A stretch of 64,000 nucleotides of DNA from Streptomyces sp. NBS 14/10. GTDB lineage: Bacteria; Actinomycetota; Actinomycetes; Streptomycetales; Streptomycetaceae. Below the pieces are notes generated by a model. The model was not told the DNA's origin and did not search any database. It saw nothing but the letters and a program-made list of their open reading frames with translations. Made by a program: the position numbers and the translations under genes. Positions within the stretch are counted from its first letter, which is position 1. Every line of letters begins with the position of its first letter. Location: NCBI RefSeq assembly GCF_002224125.1, contig NZ_NCSM01000056.1, positions 1-64,000 on the forward strand, given 5' to 3'. Below, one piece after another: positions 45,854 to 54,878 of the stretch.

Positions 45854-48057
45854 CCACCACCGCACCCTGGGACGACCTGGTCGCCGCCGCCCTGCTCGGC
45901 ACCGAGCGCCGCACCCCGCCCATCACCCCGCGCCCCGGCCAGGACGCGCCCGCCGCCCTGCTGGACGCCGCCGCGCTCAGCACCGTACGGCGGCGGGCCG
46001 GGCTGCGCCCCGCCGCCTCCCGGCCGGCCCCCGCCCCCGCGCCCGAGGACCCGCGCCCGCCGCTGCCACCGGCCGCCCGCAACCGGCTGGCCATGCTGCT
46101 GGCCGGCCGCTCGGCCCCCGGCAGCGGCCGGCGCTCCGCGCCCGACCTCGCCGAACTGCTCCCGCAGTGGCTCACCATGGCCAACCAGTACGGCTACCGC
46201 GCGCCTGACGCCCTCCTCCCGGCCCTGTTGGACGCGGCCCGCGCGCGCACCGATCTGCGCCCGGAGGCGCTGACGCTCGGCGGGACGCGAGTCCTGTGGC
46301 TGGCCCGGCTGAACCCGGAATGGAGGTTCGCGCTCCGCGGCGGCGGTGCCGGGCGCGCGGCGGAAGCGTTGGCGGCGGTGGATGGTGATGCTGATCCGTC
46401 AGCATCGCCGCGCCCCCGGGAGGCCGCCGCGGGCACGGCCCCCGCGGCGCCGGACCCCGCGAGCACGGCCCGGATGGCGCCGGGCGCCTCGACCGCGGTC
46501 CCCGCCGGTACCACCGCCGAAGCGGTTACCGAAGAGGCTGCGCCCCGGCCCGGCGACACGGCCACGCCAGGCGACGCCACCACACCCGCGCCCCCGGCCG
46601 GTACCGCCGACACCACCCCGGCCGGTACCACCGCCGAACCGGTTACCGAAGAAGCTGCCGTGCCCCGGCCCGGCGACACAGGCACGCCAGGCGACGCCAC
46701 CACACCCGACCCGGCCGACCCCGATGGCCCCGCCGCACCCGCGCCCGGCGATACGTCCGCCCCCGGCGACACGGCCACACCCGAGTCAGGCGACGCCACC
46801 ACGCCCGGCGCCGCGGCAGCCCGCGATGCCCCGGCGGCCGTGCCCGTCGACATACAGCGCCATTGGGAGGAGGGCCTGTTCGCCGAGCGGGTCTCGCTGC
46901 TGGCGGCGGTGCGCCACCGCGACCCGGAGCTCGGCCTCGCGCTGCTGGGCGGCTCCTGGTCCACAGAGCGCGCCGAGGACCGGCTGATGTTCCTGGACTC
47001 GCTCCGCGACGATCTCTCACCGTCCGACGAGCCGTTCCTGGAACACGCCCTGACCGACCGCAGCCGGAACGTCCGGGCCACGGCCGCCGAGTTGCTGTCC
47101 GCCCTCCCCGGCTCGGCGCTGGCCTCCCGAATGGCCGAGCGGTCCAGGGCCTGCGTCTCCCTCACCGCCGGGGTCATCGCCATCGAAGCGCCGGCCGAAT
47201 GCGACGGCGGCATGCAGCGCGACGGCGTCGTGGCCAAGCCCCCTTCGGGGCGCGGCGAGCGAGCGTGGTGGTTCGGCCAGTTGGTGGAGGCGACCCCGCT
47301 GGAGCGCTGGAGCGACTGGTTCGGCGGGCGTGGCGCGGCCGAGATCGTGGCGCTGCCGGTCGCCGACGGCTGGCAGGCGGACCTTCAGGCGGCGTGGTGC
47401 CGGGCGGCCGTCCGCCAGCGGAATGTGGAGTGGTCCCGCGCCCTGCTCGGCGCGCCGTCCGCACCGCCCGCCGCGCCCGCCGCGCCCACCACCCCGACCA
47501 CCCCGACCACCCCGGCCGCCCCGGGCTCGCCGGGCGGAGCCGCCCCGCCCACCGCCGCGTCCTGGCGCGATCCGGCGAAGCTGCTGTCCGCCCTGCCGCC
47601 GACCGAACGGGCCGAGTGGGTCGCGGACTTCATCGCGGCCCATGGGCTGTCCGACGCCTTCCGGCTGCTGGGCGTGTGCGCGGTGCCGTGGGCCGAGCCG
47701 CTGGGCCGGGCGGTCGTGGGCGCGCTCGACATCGCCCGTGACGCGGGCAGCTACCCATGGAGCTTCAGCGGCGTGATGGGGCTGGCCGAGCGCTGTCTGG
47801 ACCCCGACCAGGCCGACCGGCTGGAAGTCCTCACCGCGATATCGGACGAGCCGGCGGACGGCTCGCCCGGCGCCGGGGGCTACTGGTCGGAGGCGTTCCA
47901 GCGCCTGGTGGGCACGCTCCGGCTGCGCGCCGCGATGCGCCGCGAGCTCCAACCACCAGCTGGCACAGCGCCAACCGGTCCGGCGCCGACCCACCCGGCG
48001 GCGACCGGCCCGGCGCCGACCGGTCCGGCACCCATCGGTCCTGCGCCGACCTCCTAG
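45850..48057 (+). CDS. DUF5691 family protein
   Basis: 735 residues from a GTG at 45850 overlapping the SWIM stop (GTGA). The conserved start WDDLVAAALLGTERRTPP and LPQWLTMANQYGYRAPDALLPALLDAARARTDLRPEALTLGGTRVLWLARLNPEWRF define the family. A Pro/Thr/Asp insert (about 200-335) contains a 39-residue tandem duplication. The C-terminal half has HEAT-like helices (RHRDPELGLALLGGSWSTERAEDRLMFLDSLRDDLSPSDEPFLEHALTDRSRNVRATAAELLSALPGSALASRMAERS), suggesting a scaffold for protein contacts. Part of the MoxR/VWA/SWIM system. Confidence 0.88.
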   Translation: MTTTAPWDDLVAAALLGTERRTPPITPRPGQDAPAALLDAAALSTVRRRAGLRPAASRPAPAPAPEDPRPPLPPAARNRLAMLLAGRSAPGSGRRSAPDLAELLPQWLTMANQYGYRAPDALLPALLDAARARTDLRPEALTLGGTRVLWLARLNPEWRFALRGGGAGRAAEALAAVDGDADPSASPRPREAAAGTAPAAPDPASTARMAPGASTAVPAGTTAEAVTEEAAPRPGDTATPGDATTPAPPAGTADTTPAGTTAEPVTEEAAVPRPGDTGTPGDATTPDPADPDGPAAPAPGDTSAPGDTATPESGDATTPGAAAARDAPAAVPVDIQRHWEEGLFAERVSLLAAVRHRDPELGLALLGGSWSTERAEDRLMFLDSLRDDLSPSDEPFLEHALTDRSRNVRATAAELLSALPGSALASRMAERSRACVSLTAGVIAIEAPAECDGGMQRDGVVAKPPSGRGERAWWFGQLVEATPLERWSDWFGGRGAAEIVALPVADGWQADLQAAWCRAAVRQRNVEWSRALLGAPSAPPAAPAAPTTPTTPTTPAAPGSPGGAAPPTAASWRDPAKLLSALPPTERAEWVADFIAAHGLSDAFRLLGVCAVPWAEPLGRAVVGALDIARDAGSYPWSFSGVMGLAERCLDPDQADRLEVLTAISDEPADGSPGAGGYWSEAFQRLVGTLRLRAAMRRELQPPAGTAPTGPAPTHPAATGPAPTGPAPIGPAPTS
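46504..46737. repeat. 117-bp direct tandem repeat in the DUF5691 gene
   Basis: GCCGGTACCACCGCCGAA begins at 46504 and again at 46621. The two 117-bp units encode TTAE(A/P)VTEEAA...PRPGDTxTPGDATTP in the linker. The period is a multiple of three, so the frame is kept. Confidence 0.8.
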
Positions 48058-48386
48058 CGCCGCGTCAGCCGGCCCATCCGGCACCTTGCGCGCTGCGCCT
48101 GCTTCGCCATCGGGGCACCCTTGGGCCGGTGCGACCGGGCTGCCGGCTGCCGGGCGAACCTTGGCCGACGCGGCACCAGTCGGTCGTGCTGACCGCACCA
48201 CGGCCCGCCCGGACTCCGAGCCGCAGCAAGTCATGCCGCGTCAGCAACCCACACGCAACGCGGGCGCGTCGCGCCGCAGCGCAACGCGACGCCGTAGCGG
48301 TCGGCCGGGCGGCACGGGATCCGCTTCGGCGGCGGGTACCGGGCACGAGGCGCGGCCACCCCGCGCGGGCCGCGCGGCCCGCGGGG
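48058..48386. other. Intergenic region after the DUF5691 gene
   Basis: No convincing gene. A frame at 48086-48418 is Arg/Ala-rich without homology or a ribosome binding site. An 18-bp palindrome (GCGGGCCGC-GCGGCCCGC) at 48365-48382 may terminate the B12-binding-protein gene. Confidence 0.5.
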
Positions 48387-48797
48387 TTACGCGGCCACCG
48401 GCCGTACGTTCGCTCTGACCCACTCCACGATCGAGGTGGTCGTGGCCCCCGGGGTGAAGATCTCGGCCACCCCCCGCTCCTTCAGCAGCGGGATGTCCGC
48501 CTCGGGGATGATGCCGCCGCCGAACACCTTGATGTCCTCCGCGTCGCGCTCCCGCAGCAGCTCAAGCACCTTCGCGAAGAGCGTCATATGCGCGCCGGAG
48601 AGGACGGACAGCCCGATCGCGTCGGCGTCCTCCTGGATCGCGGTGTCGACGATCTGCTCGGGCGTCTGGTGGAGGCCGGTGTAGATGACCTCCATGCCCG
48701 CGTCCCGCAGCGCCCGCGCGATGACCTTCGCCCCGCGGTCGTGACCGTCGAGCCCAGGCTTGGCCACCACCACACGGATCGGACCGGTCACACCCAT
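48387..48797 (-). CDS. Cobalamin-binding domain protein (methylmalonyl-CoA mutase C-terminal type)
   Basis: 136 residues. [33 protein letters not shown] carries the base-off B12 motif Asp17-X-His19-X-X-Gly22, then [11 protein letters not shown] and [26 protein letters not shown] complete the Rossmann-like B12 fold. It equals the stand-alone small subunit that pairs with a separate catalytic chain in acyl-CoA mutases such as isobutyryl-CoA or ethylmalonyl-CoA mutase; no partner gene is in the window. Start: the ATG at 48797 with GGAGG at five bases is preferred to the one at 48809. Confidence 0.92.
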   Translation of the reverse strand: MGVTGPIRVVVAKPGLDGHDRGAKVIARALRDAGMEVIYTGLHQTPEQIVDTAIQEDADAIGLSVLSGAHMTLFAKVLELLRERDAEDIKVFGGGIIPEADIPLLKERGVAEIFTPGATTTSIVEWVRANVRPVAA

Positions 48798-49222
48798 CGC
48801 AGCCTCCATGTCGTCATCCCCCCCGCGGTGCGTCGCGCGCGGATCTCGCGAATCTCGCGGACCTCCGTCGCGGGACGCGAACGTGAACGAACGTTATCTC
48901 CAGCATCCCGCACGCAGCAGTTTCACGGCGCGCGGCAAGGGGGAAATCACACCTGGGACACATTCACCTCGGCCGCACCCACCTCCGCCTCGCCCGCCGC
49001 GAGGCGGTTCCACGCATCGGGCCGGCCACCAGGGGAGCCGCAGCGGGGACCGTCGCATCGCGCCGCGCCATCAGCACGAGCCGCCTGGCGCCGCGGTGCG
49101 ACGGCGCGGTCGTACCGCCACGACCACGACGTCCACCACCACCGTCCACCCACTGCAGGCTTCCCGCGAGGGCTCACGGGGGCAGTGCCGCCTCCCGTGC
49201 GCCGTTCAGGAGGTCGGCCGTC
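48798..49222. other. Intergenic region between the B12-binding-protein and lipase genes
   Basis: About 425 bases serving as promoters for two divergent genes. No ORF with homology is seen. A His/Arg-rich frame is present but is not convincing. Confidence 0.5.
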
Positions 49223-50026
49223 ATGGGCCTCACCCGGATTCGCGCTACCGTCCTCGACCTGGCGATCCTCGCCGGGCACCTCCTCCTCTACCCGACCGGC
49301 CTGCGCCAAGAGCGCCCACCTGCCGCGCCGCCGCCCGCCGCACCACCATCGCCCGGCGCCCCGACCCGGCTGCCCACCAACGACCAGGCCCACCGCCCGG
49401 TCCTCCTGCTGCACGGCTTCATCGACAACCGCTCCGTCTTCGTCCTGCTCCGCCGCTCCCTGCGCCGGCACGGCCGACAGCATGTGACGGCGCTCAACTA
49501 CTCCCCGCTGACCTGCGATATCCGCACCGCCGCCGCGCTGCTCGACCGCCATGTGCGGGAGATCCGCGCGCGCACCGGCCACAGCCGGGTGGATGTCGTG
49601 GGGCACAGCCTGGGCGGTCTGATCGCCCGTTACTACGTGCAGCGGCTGGGCGGGGACGCCTTTGTACATACGCTGGTCACCCTCGGCACCCCGCACTCCG
49701 GCACCCGCACCGCGTCCCTGCTGTCCGCGCATCCGCTGGTGCGCCAGATGTGCCCGGATTCCGATGTGATCGAGGAATTGCGGCTCCCCGCGCCCGATTG
49801 CCGTACTCGGTTCATCGGCTTCTGGAGCGATGTGGATCAGCTGATGATCCCCGCGGAGACGGCCCGTATCGACCATCCGGAGCTACAGGCGCGCAACATC
49901 CGCGTCAGCGGAATCGGGCATCTCACCCTCCCGGTGCACCATGCGATCGCCGCGGAAGTCCGCGAGGCACTGGATGCCGCCGAAGGGGCGCCGACAGACG
50001 CTTCCGGCGCCGCTTCGGTTGCGTGA
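49223..50026 (+). CDS. Alpha/beta-hydrolase, lipase-like
   Basis: 267 residues. An N-terminal hydrophobic segment (VLDLAILAGHLLLYPTG) may act as a signal or anchor, followed by a Pro-rich spacer. The hydrolase core has PVLLLHGFIDNRSVFVLLRRSLRRHG (oxyanion loop), VDVVGHSLGGLIARYYVQRLGG (nucleophile Ser129), VTLGTPHSGTRTASLL, then candidate acid and His in FWSDVDQLMIP and GIGHLTLPVH. This set is typical of secreted triacylglycerol lipases/esterases of the LipA/LipB type in actinobacteria. The substrate is not determined. Confidence 0.9.
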   Translation: MGLTRIRATVLDLAILAGHLLLYPTGLRQERPPAAPPPAAPPSPGAPTRLPTNDQAHRPVLLLHGFIDNRSVFVLLRRSLRRHGRQHVTALNYSPLTCDIRTAAALLDRHVREIRARTGHSRVDVVGHSLGGLIARYYVQRLGGDAFVHTLVTLGTPHSGTRTASLLSAHPLVRQMCPDSDVIEELRLPAPDCRTRFIGFWSDVDQLMIPAETARIDHPELQARNIRVSGIGHLTLPVHHAIAAEVREALDAAEGAPTDASGAASVA

Positions 50027-50207
50027 AGGGGCAGGAAGTTGCCGAACAGTAATCGAACACCCGGCCAAATTACGGCAGCCAGTCAGCCGAAAGACGGCCA
50101 AATGCCCGTTCCGGCGTTACTCAAAACCTGATGAAGATTGTCGCCGTCCCGAACCGGCGGGTACAGTCGCCGCTAATTCTCCTGCTGCCGAGGCGAAAGA
50201 GAAGTTG

Positions 50208-51917
50208 GTGGTTAACGACCGTCACCCGTCGGGGATCACAACCTCGACTGTCCCCGCTCCTGACGCCTCATATCCGTATTACGAGGCATACGACCAGCAG
50301 GGCACAGCGCACGGCTACGCCGGGTACGACGGCTACTCCACCGGCAGCTTCGACAACCTCACCGCCGCATACGGCGATGGCGACCCCCTCTTCGGCTCCC
50401 TCCCCGGCGACCACGGCGGCGGCTATGGGACCGGGCACGACGGAACCGGCAGCGGGCAGTACGACGCCACGCAGTGGGGCGCCGCGACCGGCGCCTACGA
50501 CTCCGGCGGCTATGACTCCGGGACCTCCGGAACCTATGACACCACCGCGATGTGGGCCGGCTCCGGCGTTCCGCTGGCCGGCACCATCCCGGCCCAGCAG
50601 GACTCGGACACCGGCGGCCACTGGGACGCCTCCGCCTGGGACACCACCGGCCACCACGATCTGACGGCCGGCGCCCAGTGGGACGGCACCGGGCAGTACG
50701 ACACGTCGGGGGTCGACACCGGCCAGACCCAGTTCTGGGACATGAGCGCCTATGCGACCGTCGATGAGTCGCACTACGACCAGGGCGAATTCAGCCAAGG
50801 CGAATACCGCCAGGGCGAATACGACCAGCGCGGATACGACCAGAACGGCCACGGCCAGAACGACTACGGCCAGAGCGAGTACCACGAGGGCGGGTACGAG
50901 CACGGCGGATATCAGCAGTCCGCCGAGCAGCCGTACGCCGCCCCCGAGGCGGAGCCGGAACCCGGGGCGGGGCCCGTGCACGAGGCCGAGCCCCAGACCG
51001 CCCTGATGGCCCTGGACCTCGACTCGCCCGAGGCCGACGCGGCCCACAGGGCCGACGCCGCCGACCTCACCGGCCCCGCCGCCCACCCCGAAGGCGGCAC
51101 GGCCGCCGACTTCGAGGACGCCGCGCCAGAGGTGGCGTCGGTTCCCTCGCCCCGCCGGGACGGCGGCCGCAGCAGCCGCCGCCGCGCCCCCTCGGCCCGC
51201 CCCAAACGCTCGGCGCTGCTCACCGTCGCCGTCCCGTCCGTCTGTGCGCTGGGCGTCACCGCCGTGGCCGCCGCCTCCGTCGCCAACATCGGCGACGACA
51301 AGAAGGACGCCAAGACCACCCAAGCCGCCTCCGACACCCCGCCGGTCAAGGCCTCGGTCGCCAACAGCAAGCTGGACGCCCAGTTCGCCAGGGGCCTCGA
51401 GGGCGCCGATGACTTCGGGGACCGCGCCAGCCGCACCCAGGAGCGGATCGATCTGAAGGCGCGCCAGGCCGCCGAGCGGCAGCGCAAGATCGAGGAGGCC
51501 GCCCGCAAGGAGGCGCTGCGGCCGAAGTTCGCGCTGCCCGTCTCGCAGCACGGGCTGAGCGCCAGTTTCGGTCAGGCGGGCATCAACTGGATGTCCGTGC
51601 ACACCGGCATCGACTTCCCGGTCAGCTATGGCACACCGGTCATGGCCGCGACCGACGGCACCGTACGCACCCAGTGGAACAACGCCTACGGCAACATGGT
51701 CATATTGACCAGCCCGGACGGCACCGAGACCTGGTACTGCCATCTGAGCAGCGCCAAGATCCGGGCCGGTTCGGTCAAGGCCGGGGACGTGATCGCGTAC
51801 TCCGGGAACTCCGGCAACTCCACCGGGCCACACCTTCACTTCGAGGTGCACCCCGGCGGCGGCTCGGCCATAGACCCGCTGCCGTGGCTGCGCTCCCACG
51901 GGCTCGACCCGACATAG
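50208..51917 (+). CDS. Membrane-anchored M23-family peptidase
   Basis: 569 residues from a GTG at 50208 with GAGAAG upstream. A long cytoplasmic N-terminus is rich in Tyr/Gly/Asp/Gln with repeats such as YDQGEFSQGEYRQGEYDQ. One membrane helix (LLTVAVPSVCALGVTAVAAASVANI, about 335-360) is followed by a coiled-coil-like KARQAAERQRKIEEAARKEALR. The C-terminal LytM domain has SASFG...HTGIDFPVSYGTPV and HLHFEVHP: the HxxxD and HxH zinc ligands are intact. It should cut peptidoglycan cross-links outside the membrane. It is the first of a group of wall enzymes around pcrA. Confidence 0.9.
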   Translation: MVNDRHPSGITTSTVPAPDASYPYYEAYDQQGTAHGYAGYDGYSTGSFDNLTAAYGDGDPLFGSLPGDHGGGYGTGHDGTGSGQYDATQWGAATGAYDSGGYDSGTSGTYDTTAMWAGSGVPLAGTIPAQQDSDTGGHWDASAWDTTGHHDLTAGAQWDGTGQYDTSGVDTGQTQFWDMSAYATVDESHYDQGEFSQGEYRQGEYDQRGYDQNGHGQNDYGQSEYHEGGYEHGGYQQSAEQPYAAPEAEPEPGAGPVHEAEPQTALMALDLDSPEADAAHRADAADLTGPAAHPEGGTAADFEDAAPEVASVPSPRRDGGRSSRRRAPSARPKRSALLTVAVPSVCALGVTAVAAASVANIGDDKKDAKTTQAASDTPPVKASVANSKLDAQFARGLEGADDFGDRASRTQERIDLKARQAAERQRKIEEAARKEALRPKFALPVSQHGLSASFGQAGINWMSVHTGIDFPVSYGTPVMAATDGTVRTQWNNAYGNMVILTSPDGTETWYCHLSSAKIRAGSVKAGDVIAYSGNSGNSTGPHLHFEVHPGGGSAIDPLPWLRSHGLDPT

Positions 51918-52049
51918 CCCCAGGCCCTCCCAGGCCCAGGGCTCCCACTAGTCAGGCCCAGCCAGGCCCAGGCCCCACCAGTAGCCCCAGGCCCCCCACC
52001 AGCAGGCGCAGGCCCCGACCGGTAGGCGCCGGGGCCGCCAGGCGCCCCC
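51918..52049. repeat. CAGGCCC-type repeat tract
   Basis: The space between the M23 and pcrA stops is built of repeated CAGGCCCAG/CCCCAGGCCCC and CAGGCGC units. It separates convergent genes and can form several alternative G-C hairpins, so it may act as a terminator. Confidence 0.55.
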
Positions 52050-54536
52050 CTACAGCTTCTCCACCGGCGCGTACCGCAGCAGCAGCCGCTTGGGCTTCTC
52101 ATCGCCGAAGTCGATCGTCGCCTCCGCGTTGTCCCCGCTGCCCTTCACCGCGACCACGGTGCCGAGCCCGAACGCGTCATGGGTGACCCGGTCGCCGATG
52201 GCCAGCGCGACCACCGGCCGCTCCGTGGCCCGCCGCGTGGCGAAGCCACCGGCCCCGGACCCCGCCCTCGAACGCGACGAGGACAGCGAGGACGCGACCC
52301 CCGAGACGGCACCGACGGCCCCGACCGCGCCCATCGACGCCGACGGGGTGGAGGGCCCGGTCCGCTGCCAGCGCATGTACTGGTCGGGGATCTCCTCCAG
52401 GAAGCGGGACGGCGGGTTGTACGCGGGCTGGCCCCAGGCGCTGCGCATCGTCGACCGGGTCAGATACAGCCGCTCGCGCGCCCGCGTGATGCCGACGTAC
52501 GCCAGCCGCCGCTCCTCCTCCAGCTCCTTCGTCTGGCCGAGCGCGCGCATATGCGGGAAGACTCCGTCCTCCATGCCGCTGAGGAAGACCACCGGGAACT
52601 CGAGGCCCTTGGCGGTGTGCAGCGTCATCAGCGTGATGACCCCGGCGCCTTCGGTGTCGTCGTCGGGGATCTGGTCGGAGTCGGCGACGAGCGCGACCTG
52701 CTCCAGGAACTCCGCGAGCGTGCCCGGGTTCTCCTCGCCGCGCTCCTGCTCGTACTCCAGGGCGACGGCCGCCAGCTCCTGGAGGTTTTCGATACGGGTC
52801 TCGTCCTGCGGGTCCGTGGACGCCTGGAGCTCCGCCAGATAACCCGTGCGCTCCAGCACCGCCTCCAGCACGGTGGCCGGCCCCGCGCCCGACTCGGCGA
52901 TCGTGCGCAGCTCCTCCATCAGCACGTTGAACCGCTTGACCGCGTTGGCCGAGCGGGCCGCCATGCCGTACGCCTCGTCGACGCGGCGCAGCGCCTGCGG
53001 GAAGGTGATCTTCTCGCGCAGCGACAGCGCGTCGATCATCGCCTCGGCGCGCTCGCCGATGCCGCGCTTGGGCACGTTCAGAATCCGGCGCAGCGGGACG
53101 GTGTCCTCCGGGTTGGCCAGCACCCGCAGATACGCGAGGACGTCGCGGACCTCCTTGCGCTCGTAGAAGCGCACGCCGCCGACGACCTTGTACGGCAGCC
53201 CGACCCGGATGAAGACCTCTTCGAAGACACGGGACTGCGCGTTGGTCCGGTAGAAGACGGCCACGTCCCCGGACCTGGCGTCGCCCGCGTCCGTCAGCCG
53301 GTCGATCTCGTCGGCGACGAACTGGGCCTCGTCGTGCTCGGTGTCGGCCACATAGCCGGTGATGGTCGCCCCGGCGCCGGCGTCGGTCCACAGGTTCTTC
53401 GGGCGCCGGTTCTCATTGCGCTCGATGACGGCGTTGGCCGCGCTGAGGATCGTCTGGGTGGAGCGGTAGTTCTGCTCCAGGAGGATGGTCGTGGCGTCCG
53501 GATAGTCCTCCTCGAACTGGAGGATGTTACGGATCGTGGCGCCCCGGAAGGCGTAGATCGACTGGTCGGCGTCGCCCACCACACAGAGCTCGGCGGCCCC
53601 GATCTCCTCGCCACCCTCGCTGCCCTCACCATGACCGCCCACCAGCTCGCGCACCAGCGTGTACTGCGCGTGGTTGGTGTCCTGGTACTCGTCGACCAGG
53701 ACATGGCGGAAGCGGCGGCGGTAGTGCTCGGCGACATCGGGGAATGCCTGGAGCAGATTGACCGTCGTCATGATGATGTCGTCGAAGTCGAGGGCGTTGG
53801 CCTCGCGCAGCCGCGACTGGTACATCGCATACGCCTCGGCGAGCGTCTTCTCGAAGCCGTCCGATGCCTGTCCGGCGAAGGTCTCCTCGTCGATGAGCTC
53901 GTTCTTCAGGTTGGAGACCTTGGCGCTGAAGGACTTGGGCGGATACCGCTTCGGGTCGAGGTCCAGATCCCGGCAGACCAGCGCCATCAGCCGCTTGGAG
54001 TCGGCCGCGTCGTAGATCGAGAAGGAGGACGTGAAGCCGAGCTTCTTGGACTCCCGGCGCAGGATACGCACGCAGGCGCTGTGGAACGTCGACACCCACA
54101 TGGCATTCGCGCGCGGGCCGACCAGCTCCTCGACCCGCTCCTTCATCTCGCCCGCGGCCTTGTTGGTGAAGGTGATGGCGAGGATCTGGCCGGGGTGCAC
54201 GCCGCGCGCGCCGAGCAGATACGCGATGCGGTGGGTGAGCACCCGGGTCTTGCCGGATCCGGCGCCCGCGACGATCAGCAGCGGCGAGCCGGTGTGCACC
54301 ACGGCGGCCCTCTGCTGCTCGTTCATCCCCTCCAGGAGCGCGGCCGGATCCACCGCGGGGCGCGCCGCGCCGTCGCGGTAGTACGCCTCCCTGGGGGCGG
54401 GCGCGTCGAACTTCCCGCCGAAGAGGTCGTGCGGGACGTCCTCAGCGGCGGGCCCGCCGTCGTCCTCGGGCGGCGGGGGCTCCTCGTCCGAGGGCCCGAG
54501 GTCCGCCAGGAAGCTGTCATCAAAGAGGCTGCTCAT
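52050..54536 (-). CDS. pcrA: UvrD/PcrA-family ATP-dependent DNA helicase
   Basis: 828 residues. An acidic N-terminal extension of about 70 residues precedes the SF1A helicase core: LNEQQRAAV-type Q motif, IVAGAGSGKTRVLTHRIAYL (Walker A), FRHVLVDEYQDTNHAQYTLVREL (Walker B), VVGDADQSIYAFRGA (motif III), LEQNYRSTQTIL (IV), VITLMTLHTAKGLEFPVVFLSGMEDGVFPH (V) and EEERRLAYVGITRARERLYLT (VI). The C-terminal tail IGDRVTHDAFGLGTVVAVKGSGDNAEATIDFGDEKPKRLLLRYAPVEKL is the Tudor-like domain that contacts RNA polymerase in PcrA/UvrD. It unwinds 3'-5' in nucleotide excision repair and replication-transcription conflicts. Confidence 0.96.
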   Translation of the reverse strand: MSSLFDDSFLADLGPSDEEPPPPEDDGGPAAEDVPHDLFGGKFDAPAPREAYYRDGAARPAVDPAALLEGMNEQQRAAVVHTGSPLLIVAGAGSGKTRVLTHRIAYLLGARGVHPGQILAITFTNKAAGEMKERVEELVGPRANAMWVSTFHSACVRILRRESKKLGFTSSFSIYDAADSKRLMALVCRDLDLDPKRYPPKSFSAKVSNLKNELIDEETFAGQASDGFEKTLAEAYAMYQSRLREANALDFDDIIMTTVNLLQAFPDVAEHYRRRFRHVLVDEYQDTNHAQYTLVRELVGGHGEGSEGGEEIGAAELCVVGDADQSIYAFRGATIRNILQFEEDYPDATTILLEQNYRSTQTILSAANAVIERNENRRPKNLWTDAGAGATITGYVADTEHDEAQFVADEIDRLTDAGDARSGDVAVFYRTNAQSRVFEEVFIRVGLPYKVVGGVRFYERKEVRDVLAYLRVLANPEDTVPLRRILNVPKRGIGERAEAMIDALSLREKITFPQALRRVDEAYGMAARSANAVKRFNVLMEELRTIAESGAGPATVLEAVLERTGYLAELQASTDPQDETRIENLQELAAVALEYEQERGEENPGTLAEFLEQVALVADSDQIPDDDTEGAGVITLMTLHTAKGLEFPVVFLSGMEDGVFPHMRALGQTKELEEERRLAYVGITRARERLYLTRSTMRSAWGQPAYNPPSRFLEEIPDQYMRWQRTGPSTPSASMGAVGAVGAVSGVASSLSSSRSRAGSGAGGFATRRATERPVVALAIGDRVTHDAFGLGTVVAVKGSGDNAEATIDFGDEKPKRLLLRYAPVEKL

Positions 54537-54878
54537 CGCTCACCGAGTTTAGGGCGCCGCACTGACAGCGTATGCGCGGAAGTCACGAAACGGTTTCGGG
54601 ACAATTCGAACATCAGCCTTCACACGAGCCCCACAAGACCACTACGGTCCTTCATCAGACGGCCCGGAACCCGTCGGCGACCACGCCGGCACGGGCTGTT
54701 TCCGCCGAGTCCGGCCTCGCCGCGAGGCAGCCGGAGCCGGGGACCCAGAGGTACCACTGGGGTGAATCGGCCCACGTGGCGACGGTAACCGTCCGCCGCA
54801 CGGACCGTAGGGCAGCCTTCCGTACGCCCGAACCCGACAGCTAACCCGGTAGGCGGTCCACGGAAGGAGTCGCCTCCC
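54537..54878. other. pcrA-NlpC/P60 divergent region
   Basis: No protein-coding gene. The low-coordinate part has the pcrA promoter; the rest is the long 5' leader of the NlpC/P60 gene, occupied by a c-di-AMP riboswitch. Confidence 0.75.
54705..54860 (+). promoter_or_regulatory. ydaO/yuaA-type c-di-AMP riboswitch
   Basis: The conserved elements of this class are visible: GGGGACCCAGAGGTACCACT (from 54739), GGGGTGAATCGG (54759-54770) and CCCGAACCCGACAGCTAACC plus CGGTAGGCGG (54827-54856), ending just before the ribosome binding site GGAAGGAG. In actinobacteria this aptamer precedes genes for wall hydrolases, and c-di-AMP binding usually turns expression off. The borders are approximate. Confidence 0.88.

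Noticed and set aside
48086..48418. A 110-codon frame after the DUF5691 gene
   Set aside because: Arg/Ala-rich, no ribosome binding site, overlaps the B12-binding-protein gene on the other strand.
52179..54788. An 869-codon + strand frame across pcrA
   Set aside because: It is a shadow of the helicase gene, which has all SF1 motifs on the other strand.
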